NCBI GenBank assembly: GCA_028023455.1
Contig: JAQFVV010013070.1
Coordinates: 207,001 to 271,000 of the forward strand
Direction of reading: 5' to 3'
Source: Epiperipatus broadwayi
Taxonomy: Eukaryota; Onychophora; Udeonychophora; Euonychophora; Peripatidae
DNA length: 64,000 nucleotides
Both the position numbers and the translations under genes were made by a program. A model generated the notes under the pieces. It was not told where the DNA came from. It saw nothing but the letters and a program-made list of their open reading frames with translations, and searched no databases. Position 1 is the stretch's first letter. Every line of letters starts with the position of its first letter. This document shows, piece by piece, positions 1-13,504 of the stretch.

Positions 1-522
1 TTTTATAATAATGTTTATAGTCATGATTGTGATGGTAAGAATGTTGTTGGTAAAGATAATGATTATATGTCATTACCATTTAAGACTTTAATTTATAATA
101 TGGGTTATAAGAATAGTAATTTGTTGGGTGGAAGGAAGGTTGCATGGAAGAAAGGTTCTGATTTGAATTTATTATGTAATGGTTGTAAACAGTCTATTGA
201 TAGTAGGTCTATTCCTGGTATTGTTTATAAGTTTCCATGTAGTTGTGGTAAGTTTTATGTAGGCCAGAGTAAGTTTAGTCTTAATGAAAGGATTAAGGTT
301 CATATAAGTAGAGTTAAACATAAGTATCTTAACTCAGCTTTATATATTCATGAATTGAATACAGGTCATACAATATTATTTGACAATGCTTTGGTTATTT
401 TTTATGAAAAGGATGAGTTAAAAAAGATAAAGGAGACTTTGATGATAAATCTTCTTGATTCTGAGGCTATCAATCTTATGAAGACTTCTTTTGATATTAA
501 GGGAAGGTGGAGTTTGAAATGA
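1..522 (+). CDS. Penelope-like element 3' ORF end, GIY-YIG endonuclease (partial)
   Basis: The frame is open from the first base, so the protein continues upstream of the window; the first Met is at 67. The C-terminal part is a GIY-YIG nuclease of the kind that follows the reverse transcriptase in Penelope-like retroelements, where it is thought to nick the target. Visible landmarks are a Cys pair (CNGC), then GIVYKFPCSCGKFYVGQSK, with GIVY and FYVG as the GIY and YIG equivalents, then LNERIKVHI with the catalytic-type Arg, then ALYIHELNTGH, typical of the PLE subtype, and Glu at KKIKETLMI. The frame ends cleanly at TGA (520-522) with no internal stop, unlike the other PLE pieces here. No host gene is recognisable nearby. 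The assignment to a PLE rather than another GIY-YIG protein rests on the CxC-GK-YxGQ pattern and the H-x(4)-TGH motif; the RT itself is outside the window. Confidence 0.8.
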   Translation, partial: FYNNVYSHDCDGKNVVGKDNDYMSLPFKTLIYNMGYKNSNLLGGRKVAWKKGSDLNLLCNGCKQSIDSRSIPGIVYKFPCSCGKFYVGQSKFSLNERIKVHISRVKHKYLNSALYIHELNTGHTILFDNALVIFYEKDELKKIKETLMINLLDSEAINLMKTSFDIKGRWSLK

Positions 523-716
523 ATTATGGGAAGGTTTGTTTGTGTGTATATATTTGTTGATTCTTATAGTTTGATTTTTACTTGAGAAGGTCTATTTGTA
601 GTAGATGAAACCATGGTTGTGAAAAGATTTTGGTAAAATTTTTGATTTTATCTAGTATTGTATTGTTTTATGGTTTTGCATTTTTATTTTGCTAGTATAG
701 TGTTAGGCAGGTTTGG

Positions 717-718
<2 letters not shown>

Positions 719-759
<41 letters not shown>

Positions 760-800
760 TACAATATATATATATATATATATATATATTGTAACCTTTG
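719..800. repeat. (TA)n hairpin with TTGTAACC arms
   Basis: Two (TA)n runs (719-754 and 763-789) surround AAGGTTACAA; the second run ends in TTGTAACCTTTG, the reverse complement of that motif. The whole can fold as a long hairpin. The same GTTACA-(AT)n junction recurs at 61703-61710 and 63215-63228. Confidence 0.85.
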
Positions 801-3080
801 ACTTTGCCAAAAAAGTTGGCACTTTTTATTATGGATATTTAAAAATATATATAAGAAGAATTTTATTAAATTCAACTAACTTTGTAAATCATTTTATTAA
901 AATTAAATGAGTATAAGAAATCTGAAGAATAAAGTATTTAAAGTATTTCTGTCATGAATAAATAATATTATATTTTACTTGATTGCTTTGCTAAAATATT
1001 TTGTGCTTATCATTAAAGTAGAGTTTTAATTAATTAAATTTTGAAATGTAGCTAATAATGTTAGAGAACTTTAGATTGTTGTAATACAATTTAGAATAAC
1101 TAGATTAGTGCTTGAATTAACTATAACACTAATTGAATTTAATTTAATCTTAAAAGTTAATGGGTAGTTTTCATAATTAAAATAAAGTATTTTATTTAGA
1201 CTAATTCATAATAATAATGACTGAGTTTGTTTAAATAATAATGTCATTCAAATTGGGTTTAGAGCACAAACTAAATGGGTTTAATTTAACAATAGATAAT
1301 TACTTCGATGCTAATTAATGGAAAATTTAAATTAATTTGCTTAAAATATAGGGGATCATTTCTAACTGTATGAGTATATATATTTGCAATGGTAATTTTG
1401 ATTTTGTTAATGGGGATAGTACTTTATTAGTAATATTTAATATTATTCTAGTGATCCTCTAAAATTCTTTATTCATATAATGAAAATAGTTTAAAATGTT
1501 AATAAAATTAAATATTTATTTTATATATTTTTATTATTTTTATTTTGATAATATAAATTCATCACTGTAACATTCTTAGACTAACACATGGTTTTGAATT
1601 CAGTCAATAGGGACTTATCAACTGTTAGCTGAAAGGCGGAAAAATCAAGTGGAAATGATTCTGTCAATCCGAATGATTCACGTTAGCAAGCTATAAATGT
1701 TTCCACAAACACATGTTAGGGGAACAGCAACAGAAGCAGCAGATTAAGAGAAGAAGAAAAGCAACATATTAAAAGAGAAAAGAGCAAATTCCGAAGAAGA
1801 ATAGTTTATTTTCCTGCTGTCAATAAAATTGATAGATAATATTTTAAAGCTGTGATAAGTAAAAAATAAAGTATAAATTTTTTTAATTATTTTTTTTACT
1901 TCCAAAATAAAATGAATACATAAAAACTTTATCAGTTTACTAAGTTTTATCCGAAGTTAATCAAACAATCTAGGTTAAATATTGAAGGCTTAATTTAGAA
2001 AACAAGATCTTGGATAATTGTCTACTGATAATGAAGTATCCAGCATAACTTATTTTATTCATTGTGAATAGTTTAAATTCCTTATTTTAAAGCAGATTTA
2101 TTGGAAGTTTATTTTAATATTAACTATAACAGTTTTAACATTATTTTATAACTTAAGATAATGTAATTTCTTAAAAACTTTTAAAATTGTTTTTGTCTCT
2201 TGTCTCAGATAAATTTCTTTAAAAAAATTAATTATTCAGTAAAAGAAACCAATTGTGGTGAACACTAATAACCTTTTTATTATCATAATTATTACATAGT
2301 TATTTATCGTAATCACTAAAAGTAACAATTTGCTTGCTAAAGTCATTTATGCTTTCACTTATGAACTAATGTTCCTAATTTGGCAAAAAATATTGGTATG
2401 AATTTATTTCCTCTATTAGGTGCTAAATAATTAACAAACGATTGTTATTTTTCTAAGAAATGGCTATATTTAATAACATGCTTAAATTTAGAAAAGGAAG
2501 ATATGACCAATCTACTATATGAAATTATTTGAAAAAATACATATTATATTTAAATGTTTCATTCAGAAAATTTGCTTAATTATAAAATATATATGTATGA
2601 CAAACTGCTGTATTAATTATTACTTAAAAGTCTACTTAAGTTGAATAGGAAATATTTAGATGCAATCAACTGTATTAAATATTGGGTGTGGAAAATCGTG
2701 CTTGAATTGGAAAGAAGAATGTGCACTAATTATTAAAATTAAAAAAAATAATTACCTGTTTTAAATAAAATGGAAACCAGTGTGATATGATAAGAAGTGT
2801 TGAAACCATCTTGTCAAATATATGTTTAACGATTCACAAAATAATGGCCATGTATTTATTAATGCTCATTTTCATGTGCATGTACAAAGTTTTTCTAGAA
2901 GAAAAGAACTGTCAATGCAAATCTGTCCTTTGAATTATGATATCAGCACATGGAGGAAGATACTTATTTGTTCAATTTATTTGCTTATAAACCATGAACT
3001 GTGCATGATTAAGAACTTTAATATATCTAAAAAGGTATTGGCAAAAATTATGCTTATGTTTAAGTTATACATGTATAATG
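801..3080. other. AT-rich spacer, no gene seen
   Basis: No coding signature was seen in either strand. There is a small hairpin TGCCAA/TTGGCA near 804-823, and a purine-rich, slightly GC-richer stretch near 1570-1800 that I could not identify. Confidence 0.6.
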
Positions 3081-3082
3081 TA

Positions 3083-3257
<175 letters not shown>

Positions 3258-3259
3258 AA

Positions 3260-5935
3260 GAAACAGAAACTTTATTTTAAAATCAATTTTATTAAGGTTT
3301 ATAATTGGTGTACATAATTATATACTTGTTTTAACAAAGGATATATTTTTGATCTTTGGGTATTTAGAACTGACAGCATGTCAGTCATATACATTATATT
3401 TAATTATGCAACCAGGACTCTGAAAGCTGGCAATTGTCTGGGAATTTGAAAGAGATTCCATATCTCTTTGAATAGCATTTTGGATGAGAGTATCCTGTCT
3501 TTTTTTGAATTTTGATCAATAATTTAATAAATAATGTATCTGGATCTGGTTGAGGGAGTGTGAATTGTCTCTCACATCTCACTATCCATATTGTAAGTTT
3601 TGTAGATAGATAATCTTATTGTGGAAAAGTCTCTGCTCTGAATACAATCTTTGAGGGATAATATTTTGTATTAATCCACTTTTGAGTTTTCATAAATGAT
3701 GGTTTTAATCTTGCCAGCCCAGTACATGTGTTAATGACGTGAATGAAGGTTTCATCATGTTTCAAGCAGTTTGGACATATAGGGTTTAGATTGTTCAAGT
3801 ATCTCTTGAAATGTAGGAAATAGTTCATGTGCATAGCTTCAAGGTTGACCTCTATTAGAAAGTCAAGTTCAATAAAGGAACTTTAATTGAATTTCAAAAG
3901 TTACATATTTACAAAGCTCATATGTTACATCATAAGTTTGGATTAATATGGTTACATATAATTGATTAGGAAGTATATACAAGGTAAAACATAATTATGA
4001 TTACATATATTAAAAAATTACATGGTTACACATTTACAATGATCATAGGTTACAAGATAACATTTACATCCATATGGTTATATATAACTGATTAAGAAGT
4101 ATATACAATGTTACATAAAAATTAATCATGATTACATATATTAAGGGGAAAAAAGGTTACATAAATTAATACAAGTTACATATGTTATATAGTTCTTCAG
4201 TATCTAATTTTTAATTCTTTTTCCAATAGGCATTTAATATTATCTACATACATAAATGATAAGGCTTTTGTAGCAATTAGCTCACATCACCTTAGCACTG
4301 TTTTAGTTGTTGATGCATTCAGGTTCAGGTATTATAAAAATGTTAAAGGTGGCAAGCTTTCTGTCTCTTTCCTAATAATTTCCAGTTTAATACCAAATGT
4401 ATTAGGGTGTCTTCTAGGATTATTGTTATATATAAAAATGCATCTAGTACACCATAATGTATACAATATGAATGTACTAGCTCTAATTATAGCAAAAATT
4501 CCTATTGAGAAGGTTTTAAAAATTATGCAATATTAAATAAAGAATTGTTAAATAGGTTTGGAAGAGCAATGCATATACGATCATAACACTGACAATCATA
4601 GAATGTATGCTCTTGATTTTTAAAATCATTTTTACAAAGGGATCAAAAAGCATCTATGTTAATACAATTTTTTTCTATATTTATAAAAATAAAGTGTTAG
4701 TAATGATTCTAAGTTAAGCTTTATAAGAACATCAAAATATTTTGGCTCAAGCTTCCAGAATCTAAATCTTTTAACAAGTTGCTGAATGTTTAGGCCCAAA
4801 ATCAGCTTGTTTTGACTATTAAGTTTTGGTTGTTTTATTAATAGATATGTTTAAGGGAACAGAAGGTAAATTTATCCAAGCTTAATTGTGGCTTTATTAG
4901 ATCAGCCTAATAAACAGTACAAGATGGCCTTCTATCAGTTGGGGTAATTTTTAATGATGTAGCAACCCGTTTAAATAAATTTGACAAGGGTGTAATCAGA
5001 TTAAATGTTTTCTGTATTTTAATTATGTTTATTGAGTGTAGTCCTAGCCCATTTTGAAGTAATATATTTTTTAATTTTTTTAATGGAGATGGTGACAATG
5101 TGTCTGTCCCACAAAGGTTTTTTTAAGCATGGAGTAAACGTGTGAAGTAAAGACTTTAGTGAAAATGATTATAGGGCTAAAATAAGTAATCCTTGTCATA
5201 ATAGGAATATTAAACAATGTTATTTTAAAATAAACTAAACAATATGCTTTAAAAACAGAACAAATAATTGTTTCTGTTTTTTTCTTTAAGAGAATTCTAT
5301 ATTTTTGTTCTCATTCCACTACTACTAAGATGAAAGGGAAACCCAAGGAATGAGGCAGGGTTTCCTTTAAAGATATAGTGTATTAATTTGCCTATATATA
5401 TCTGCCAACTAAATAAATGTATTTTCTAAATTGAATTCAAGTTTGTATTACTGTGAATATTGGTCTAAAATTTGTAATAAACATGTTTTTGTGATGACAA
5501 AAAAATTATAATGTCATCCATATAAGCAATATATAAAATGTTACTTTTAAATTGTAGTACAAAAATATCAGATATCCATTCTTCAACAATTTTGAGGAGG
5601 GGATTTATGTACACTATAAACAGTAAGGCACTAAGCAGGGAATCCTGAGGGATAGAGCAATGAGTTTAAACCCTGGTGAGTATTTTCCATTCATTGGCAC
5701 ATGGATTTCTATATTTATCAATAGATTAGTGAGTATATAGACTAATGGTTTGGGAACAGACAATATTATTAAGAGGTTTATAAGTTGGTCTATTGAAATT
5801 GAATCAAATGCTTTTTTATATCGAATTGAATGGCAATAGGGCTATATTTCTTTCTTTTCTAACAGTCTCCACTACAGACTTAAAAAAATTGCAGTCAAAT
5901 CAGTAGAAGCACCTTTTTTTTGCAAATTACATTTT
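3260..5935 (-). pseudogene. Decayed non-LTR retrotransposon (LINE), RT and C-terminal remnants
   Basis: Read on the minus strand, fragments in changing frames give the order expected for a LINE polymerase. Around 5810-5935 is KKAFDSISIDQLINLL (RT region with the first catalytic Asp). Around 5560-5640 is LLFIVYINPLL. Around 5490-5545 is AYMDDIIIF, the YxDD active site. Around 5330 is ASFLGFPF. At 3616-3834 is a zinc-binding C-terminal segment with CPNC...H...C spacing (CPNCLKHDETFIHVINTC), and further C-terminal sequence reaches 3400. Many stops and frameshifts separate these pieces, so the copy is dead. The 5' part, including the endonuclease, is missing and the homology ends at the microsatellite at 5935. 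The FLGF block and YMDD box resemble the LINE at 28110-32350, so both may be one clade, which I cannot name with certainty. Confidence 0.75.
3900..4145. repeat. Two-copy tandem duplication, ~124-bp unit
   Basis: The segment with ATGGTTACATATAATTGATT and AGTATATACAA (from ~3948) is repeated at ~4074, with a shared upstream portion (ACATATTTACAA / ACACATTTACAA). It lies between C-terminal and palm remnants of the surrounding LINE, so it is either a duplicated LINE segment or a later insertion. Confidence 0.7.
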
Positions 5936-5960
5936 AATTAATTAATTAATTAATTAATTA

Positions 5961-6016
<56 letters not shown>

Positions 6017-6033
6017 CATCATCATCATCATTA
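5935..6033. repeat. Compound (TTAA)n(TTA)n(TCA)n microsatellite
   Basis: Three repeat types succeed each other without a break. It marks the upstream limit of recognisable LINE sequence on the minus strand. Confidence 0.95.
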
Positions 6034-6439
6034 AATTTACTGAGACTCAAAAAGGGCTACATAATTTACATTTGAAAACGTGAGGTCTTAAATTCAAATT
6101 TATCCATGGTTCTACATATGTAATAAATGTTTACAATCATGATAGGAAAGAAAACATGATTTACAGTAATTGAAAAAAAAATTACATAACAAAACACATA
6201 TCAAGTTAGATTTACATAGCATTTTTTTAAAAAGGGATGTTGAGAAAAATACATGGAAAACATGATAGTATGAATGAAAAAATATGGAGAGGTTGAAGTT
6301 GGTATTAGATTGACACATTGTTTTATAAAAATTGAGGTAATTTGCTCATGAGAATATTATAGTTTTCATAGCTAAATCTTATTGTTCATTTGTTACATAA
6401 TTTCCATGTGAAAAGAAATTGAAAAATAGTAGTCAGTAT
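6034..6439. other. AT-rich spacer, no gene seen
   Basis: It contains several TTTACAT/TTACAT motifs like those at 3900-4200, possibly a remnant of the same repeat. No coding signal was recognised. Confidence 0.5.
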
Positions 6440-7965
6440 GAATTGGGAAATGGAAAAATGCTCATTTAGCATGGATTGCATCTTGGGATAATGGAAAAAT
6501 ACTAATAAGCATGGATTGCATCTTTGAAAAATGGAAAAATACAAATTATCAAGAATTGCATCTTGTAAAAATGGAAAAATACTAGTTCAGCATGAATTCC
6601 ATATTTAAAAAATGAAAAAATAGTAATAATCCAGAACTGAATCTCAAGAAAATGGAAAAGTCAAAAAATACTAATTCAGCATGAATTGTATCTTGGAATA
6701 ATAGTAATCATCCAGTACTGTATTTTGAAAAAATGGAAGAATACTAGACAGTATGAATTGCATCTTGGGAAAATGGAAAAATAGTTGTCAGCATGAATTG
6801 CATCTTGGAAAATTAGAAAAATATTAGTTAGCATAAAATGCATCTTGAAAAAATGTTAGTCAATATGAATTGCATCTTTGGAAAATCAAAAAATACTAGT
6901 GAGCATGAATTACATCTTGGGAAAATGAAAAAAATACTAGTTCAGAATAAATTGCATCTTGGAAAAATGGAATAATAGAAATCAGCCAGAATTAAATCAT
7001 GGAAAAATGGAAAAACACTAATTAGCATGAAATGCATCTTGGAAAAATGTTAGTCAGTATGAATTTCATCTTGGAGAAATGGAAAAATAGAAATTAGCAA
7101 GAATTGAATATTGGAGAGATAGAAAAATAATAGTTAGCATGACGTGCATCTTGGAAAAATATTGGTCAGCATGGATTGCATCTTGGGAAAATGGAAAAAT
7201 ACTAGTTAACATGAATTGCATCTTGGGAAAATGAAACAATTCTAGTTCAGCATGGATTGCATCTTGGAAAAATGAAAAAATAGAAATTAGCCAAATTGAA
7301 TCTAAATACGAATTGCATCTTGGAAAAATGGAAAAATACCATTTAACAAGAATTGCATCTTTGGAAAATGGAAAAATACTAGTTTAACATAAATTGCATC
7401 CTGGGAAAATGAAAAAGTACTAGTCTGCATAAATTGCATCTTGGGAAAGTGGAAATACATTAGTTATGAATTGCATCTTGGGAAAATGAAAAAATACCAT
7501 TTCAGCATAATTGCATATTGTAAAAATCAATAAAGAATAGTAATTCAGAATAAATTTATTTTGGGAAAATGGAAAAGTACTAGGCAGCATGAATTGAATC
7601 TTACAAAACTAAAAAAAAATACTAGTCAGCATAAATTGGATCTTGGGGGAAAATGAAAATAATACTAAATGGATATGAATAGCATCTTGGAAATATGGAA
7701 AAAAACTAGTCAACATGAATTGCACCTTGAGAAAAATATTAATAAGCAGAAATTGGATCTTATGAAAATGGAAAAAAAATGTTCAGTATGAATTGCTTTT
7801 TGAGAAAATTGAAAAATACTAGGGGCGCATGAAATGTATCTTGGAAAAATGGAAAATTCTAGTTTACCATGAATTGTAATTTGGGAAATGAAAAAATAAT
7901 AGTTAACATGAATAACATTTTGGTAAAATAAAATAAAAATACTATTCAGCATGAATTGCATCTTG
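6440..7965. repeat. 41-bp minisatellite array (~35 degenerate copies)
   Basis: The unit runs roughly AGCATGAATTGCATCTTGGG followed by AAAATGGAAAAATACTAGTT. Well-conserved adjacent copies near 7160-7260 repeat at 40-41 bp. Copies diverge by substitutions and small indels, and some lack half a unit. Minus-strand frames across it are translation of the repeat. Flanks on both sides are ordinary AT-rich DNA. Confidence 0.9.
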
Positions 7966-7969
7966 TCAT

Positions 7970-8521
<552 letters not shown>

Positions 8522-10655
8522 TTCTATTTTAAATATTAATTAGTTTTGGGCTAGTGTGCCTGACACAGGTTCACATATTATTAGTATTAAAGACACTATA
8601 TGCTATATAATGATTTAGTATTGTTATTTTAAAGAGTATTGCTTTGTCCTTTATTATGAGAAGTATATTGCAATGAATGCTTATATGATTATGAAAAATA
8701 ATGTGTATTTCTTGTTTCTTTTAATTGAATGGCTTAAGGCTAAATTTATACAGTCATATTTGACAATTATATTATTACTTTATTAGTTTTATGCAACAAT
8801 TTACTATTATATTTATCAAGAATTTAGATTTGAATTCTTCCTAGTATATGTGACATATGTATCTGACAATTGTACATTTCCAAGGTATGTAAATATTATT
8901 TCTGCCTTCATGGTTTGGAGATGGAGTTTAGTTATCTGAATGTTGTTATTGAAACAATTTAGATATTTTATTTGGAAATAGAGGATTTCTTTCTCTGATA
9001 TTGTTGTTATTTTCCCTGAGTGATATATTTTTTTATGTTTCATGGTTGTAGTGTAGTAGTTCATTCTTGTTTATTATATATGTCTACTGACAAGAATCCT
9101 AACATTTTAATGACCTATGAACATTGATGCATATTCTGGGTTCATGCAATCACAAGGTTAATTGCTTTATTAGCATTTACTCTTGGAATATCTTCTAAAT
9201 TATGCATTAAGCACCATGCATGGTGCTGCTGACATTTTAGTATGTGGTCATTGATACATTTTGTTATTTTGAAATGTATCATCTTTATTTCAGGCACACT
9301 TTAACTCCCTAAATGTAGGTTGATAGTTTTGATGTATAAATATATTTGCTGTGCTTTGCAAGTGTTACATGAGATAAAATTAATAATGATACACTCAACA
9401 TTATAAATTATATTCTTTAACCTATAGGCAATATGCACTATCATCATCACCAAAAGCAAGTGATCACTATATTATTAAGATTAAAAGAACATTTAGTTTT
9501 ATTAATTGTTGGGATAAATAGTACAGAGTGTGGGAATTTTTAAGTGTAACCTATGAGAACAATTTAAAAATTTAGTATAACTTCATTAACTAAACACTCC
9601 AGAATTAATAAATAATGCATAATTGGTAAAACTATAGATTACAAAATTACAGAATTGTTTAGAACATTAATTTCATGCTGAAAGATATAAACTTTGTACC
9701 ATTAACTTGTTAGTAACTTAGTAAAGTCTATTACATGAAAGGCAGAAAGTATTTTTTTTTGATAAGACTGATAAAATAAATATTTAATTCAAGAAGAAAA
9801 TTTCTTGCAATAATTTCTTACTGGTCAAATGTACTTGTTCACCTAAGATCATAAGTCAAGGATATTTAATTCAGTCATTTCATTTACAACTTTTTTAATT
9901 TTGATAAATTTAAAATTGTAAAAGTACTATTCTGTATGAAACTGCATTAGATTGTTGTAAATATGTTCTTGAAATTCTTTTGTCATAGATTTTCATGGTT
10001 TTAACCAAGCTGTTGAACAGTATAATAACAGTCATAACTAAGCTGTTGAAAAAAGAGTAAAGGTTAAAATGAAGCTTGTAAAATGGACAGTAATAGCCTT
10101 AAACAGGCTGTTGAGGAGACCAGTCATTTTTGAATTGGCTGCTGAAGTAAAAAGAAATATAAGTCCTGCTGTAGAGAACACATCACTGGTTTAGTAAAAT
10201 GTTTTATTTAATGTATTTAAAGAACATCATGTGCTAAATGTTATCCAGAAATTAAGCATCATATATTTCCATGTAAATTGCTCCATTGGAAAAATGCCAG
10301 AGTGATGATACCCTGAAGAAAAACTGCACAAAATGGCCCTAATAAAGAGCATGAATGATTCGATGTGTTAGTTTGACTTGGAAAATTTATTAGAATGAAA
10401 CTGGATAATTTTTTTTCTGTGTGGTAACCTAAAATATTCTATTGCAAAATAAAAAATGACTTTGTAAATTAATTTGGAATGGAGAAACTTTCAAAAAGAA
10501 CACATAAGTAAAAACTGTAAATTACAACTACAAAGAAGGACTACAATGAAAATTGAGTAAAGGTATAAAGTATATTTTTTAATATATGCACATTATAATT
10601 TCAATTAAAAAAAAATATAGAAAAAATAATTTTCGTAAAGCAAGTTTCTTATATC

Positions 10656-10752
<97 letters not shown>

Positions 10753-11830
10753 TTCATTTGATTTTTTCTTTTAAAATTATAAATAGAGGTTTTAGCCAAT
10801 TTAATTTTTATTAAATTTAACATAACTTTTGAAATGTATTTTACTATTCTTTCATTTTCTCCCCACAATTATACAAAGGATAAAACTAATTTTATTTCTT
10901 ACCTCTGATTAAAAAGTTTTATTTCAATTTTACTTATTGAAAATAAAATAATTCAATAATAACAAAAGTTATTTTAATTAATAAATAATTAAATAGTTAG
11001 ATATTTTTAATAGGAAGTTATACTTTTGATAGGAATGTATAAATTTAATTTATTTATATTATTATGTCGTTTTTAATTATTAATCAGTTAATTTATTTAA
11101 TAATTGTTTAAAATATATTTTAGGGTCAATGTGTTTATTTTTACAGCTATCTGTTACATGAATTGTCAGTCTGCATAACTTCATTTTATTACAGTTTAGT
11201 GTTATTAGAATTTTTAAATTATTCCATTTAAATTAATTTAAAACAATTTAGAGTAAGCTAATGTATATATTTACCTTTTGTTCACAGTTATAGTTCCTAA
11301 AGTTTTTGCTTCTTGAGCAAGTTTAGAACATAATGTTTTTTTAGGGATGTAGAGATTTAAATTGGTGTTTGGGCATCCAAATGATAATGCTGGTTGTCAC
11401 AAATGTATTAAGAATTAAGTTTATAGTTGACATTCATACCAATTATACTTTATGATGATGAACATGTATCAGAATCCAACTTTATTTTTTATTATTAAAT
11501 TGTGATAGATATTTTAACACCTAAATATGTGCATCCAAATAAAGTATTATTACAGTCTGCCCTGATTTGGCAATGACTAAATAAGTAACCTTTGTTATAG
11601 TGTATCTTTTTAAAATCCAGTCACAATGTGAACTGTTGATTATTGATTGAGTGATTGCTGATGAGTTAATGATTATTCTTTAGTAATTGTGGGTAATCTG
11701 TGGGTTATAACTTAGTATTAGAATAACTATTTAATTCATAATCCATGCTGATTCTCTGCTTCTCTTCTATATTTATTTTATACCTATAAATGTGGGAATG
11801 ATATTTTCTCATCACCACACATTCATCCAT
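8522..11830. other. AT-rich spacer with (TA)n at 10659-10750
   Basis: No gene was recognised. 9990-10150 holds a loose tandem repeat built on a CTGTTGAA core (AACCAAGCTGTTGAAC, AACTAAGCTGTTGAAA, AAACAGGCTGTTGAGG). A pure (TA)n of ~92 bp lies at 10659-10750. Confidence 0.55.
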
Positions 11831-11869
11831 ATATTTTATGTAATTACAATATATATTTTAATATTTATC

Positions 11870-12595
11870 ATGAATACATGATGAATGCATAGTATTATTT
11901 CTGGCAGCTTCCATGTAGTAAAAATATAATAGCTAAATAGCTGACATCGTATTACAATAACAAGTACTTTTCCCTCACAGCTACTGTTTTTTTTTTCAAA
12001 TCGTAAAAAAATAGTGGTGACATTTAAAACCATTATTTTTTTTGTTAATTCATCTTCATACGCAAATTCTGTTGGTTGAATAGTTTTAAAAAAATATTTT
12101 ATCTTCCAATTGATTTTTACAATTATTGTTTATTATTTTAATTCACACTTCTCTTGCTCTTGGGCCTTTTAAAAATCCCTACAGTTTCCTTTAGTGGTCT
12201 TTTATCAATTTATTCAATTTTCACTAGACTTCACATTTTATTTAAATTGAAGCCAAGGTTAATTAATTTTATGTGAATAAATAGTTGATGATTGAATTTT
12301 TTACTAATTGCCAAAACATGTTTTTTCTTTGTTACATTTATTCTATGATTGCTCTGTCCAATGTATGAATGTGAACAAATTCCACACGTAATTTTATGTG
12401 CAACATGACATTGCAAAGAAATTTTATCTACTGAATGTAAAAATACTTTATTAATTTTTTTTAATCTAGTGTAAACTGTGTGTATATTATTTTTTAAACC
12501 ATTACCAATTTTATGAGTTACTCCAGTTATATATAAAATAACTGTCTTAATTTCTGAAGTATCAATATACACCTGGGTCTCATTTTATGTGGATT
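11870..12595 (-). pseudogene. Penelope-like element 3' fragment, GIY-YIG (family 2, copy 1)
   Basis: On the minus strand from about 12572 the frame reads YITGVTHKIGNGLKNN, then a Cys/His region CHVAHKITCGICSHSYIGQS. This is the GIY-YIG core of a PLE endonuclease, with SYIGQ as the YIG motif. The usual catalytic-region Arg follows (NHRINV), then a diverged helix. The main frame stops near 12231, but the downstream frame still shows a conserved PLE-like tail (TVGIFKRPKS) near 12150-12180. The non-coding 3' flank to about 11870 matches the flank of a second copy at 26130-26640. The protein is 5'-truncated where the 849-bp inverted-repeat element starts at 12571. Family 2 is distinct from the PLE at 1-522. 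Confidence 0.65.
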
Positions 12596-13415
12596 ATTTT
12601 AATGCAATTTTGAAGTTATGCAATTCATATTTCTTCTTAATATCATTAATATTTCACTATATTTATTAGATATCAAGAAATTTAAATTATTAATAACTTA
12701 TTTTGACTTGAAATACCTTTTTTTTCAATATTATAATGTTACATTAGCAGCTAACATGAATATGGCCTGAAGCTGTATTTAGAATGTTAGCTTTTATGTA
12801 AATAACCTACTTATACTAATGAGTAAATAATAATAATAGATTATACTTATGTATAAAAATATCATAATAAATAGTCAAAAATTTTAAACTTTTAAAATGT
12901 ATTTTGTTAGATATAACAAATAATTTTATAGATTGTTAAAATAAATAAAGATTTTATTGATTTTTTTAAAACTGAAAATAATCTTTCTAATGATAATGTA
13001 TGATCTTTTTGTTTTGATTGTGATCTAATTTTTTAATATAAAAACCGAAACCATTAACACAGCACAAGACTGAAGGTGGTACTAGTTGTACATCACATCA
13101 CAAATCTGATTTCTTATCAGTTCACAAACGAATGCATATTGAAAAAATGTAAAATTAAATACTGTAGTTAATAAAAAAAGTTTGTCTTATATTATTTTTT
13201 TCAAATATTTGAAATTTTTTATTAGTCATACTTTATTTCTTTATTTTTTTAATGTGGATTTTAAAGTAATTTTTCCTTGTTGCTTTGCTTGTGTACAATT
13301 TCTGAAAATTACTGGAACATATGTCCCATTTTTCAAGGTACATTAAGTCTATTTTTGTGTAATTTATTTTGTGCACGTTTTCTGAGGAACCTATCTACAG
13401 CATAAAATGAGACCC

Positions 13416-13419
<4 letters not shown>
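12571..13419. mobile_element. Candidate 849-bp DNA transposon with 19-bp perfect inverted repeats
   Basis: ACCTGGGTCTCATTTTATG (12571-12589) has its exact reverse complement at 13401-13419, and these are the outer limits of the similarity. The left end abuts a truncated PLE frame; the right end abuts (TA)n (13420-13501). Flanking bases ATATAC and ATATAT are compatible with a TA-type target duplication but cannot prove one. No transposase is visible, so it would be non-autonomous. Confidence 0.5.

Positions 13420-13501
<82 letters not shown>
13420..13501. repeat. (TA)n microsatellite
   Basis: Nearly pure TA with one phase break, directly abutting the inverted repeat that ends at 13419. Confidence 0.95.

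Positions 13502-13504
<3 letters not shown>

Noticed and set aside
10586-10774. Tyr-Ile repeat peptides, also at 713, 32693, 42951, 48789, 52697, 53347 and 61647
   Set aside because: They arise from (TA)n and (GA)n tracts and have no coding signature outside the repeat.
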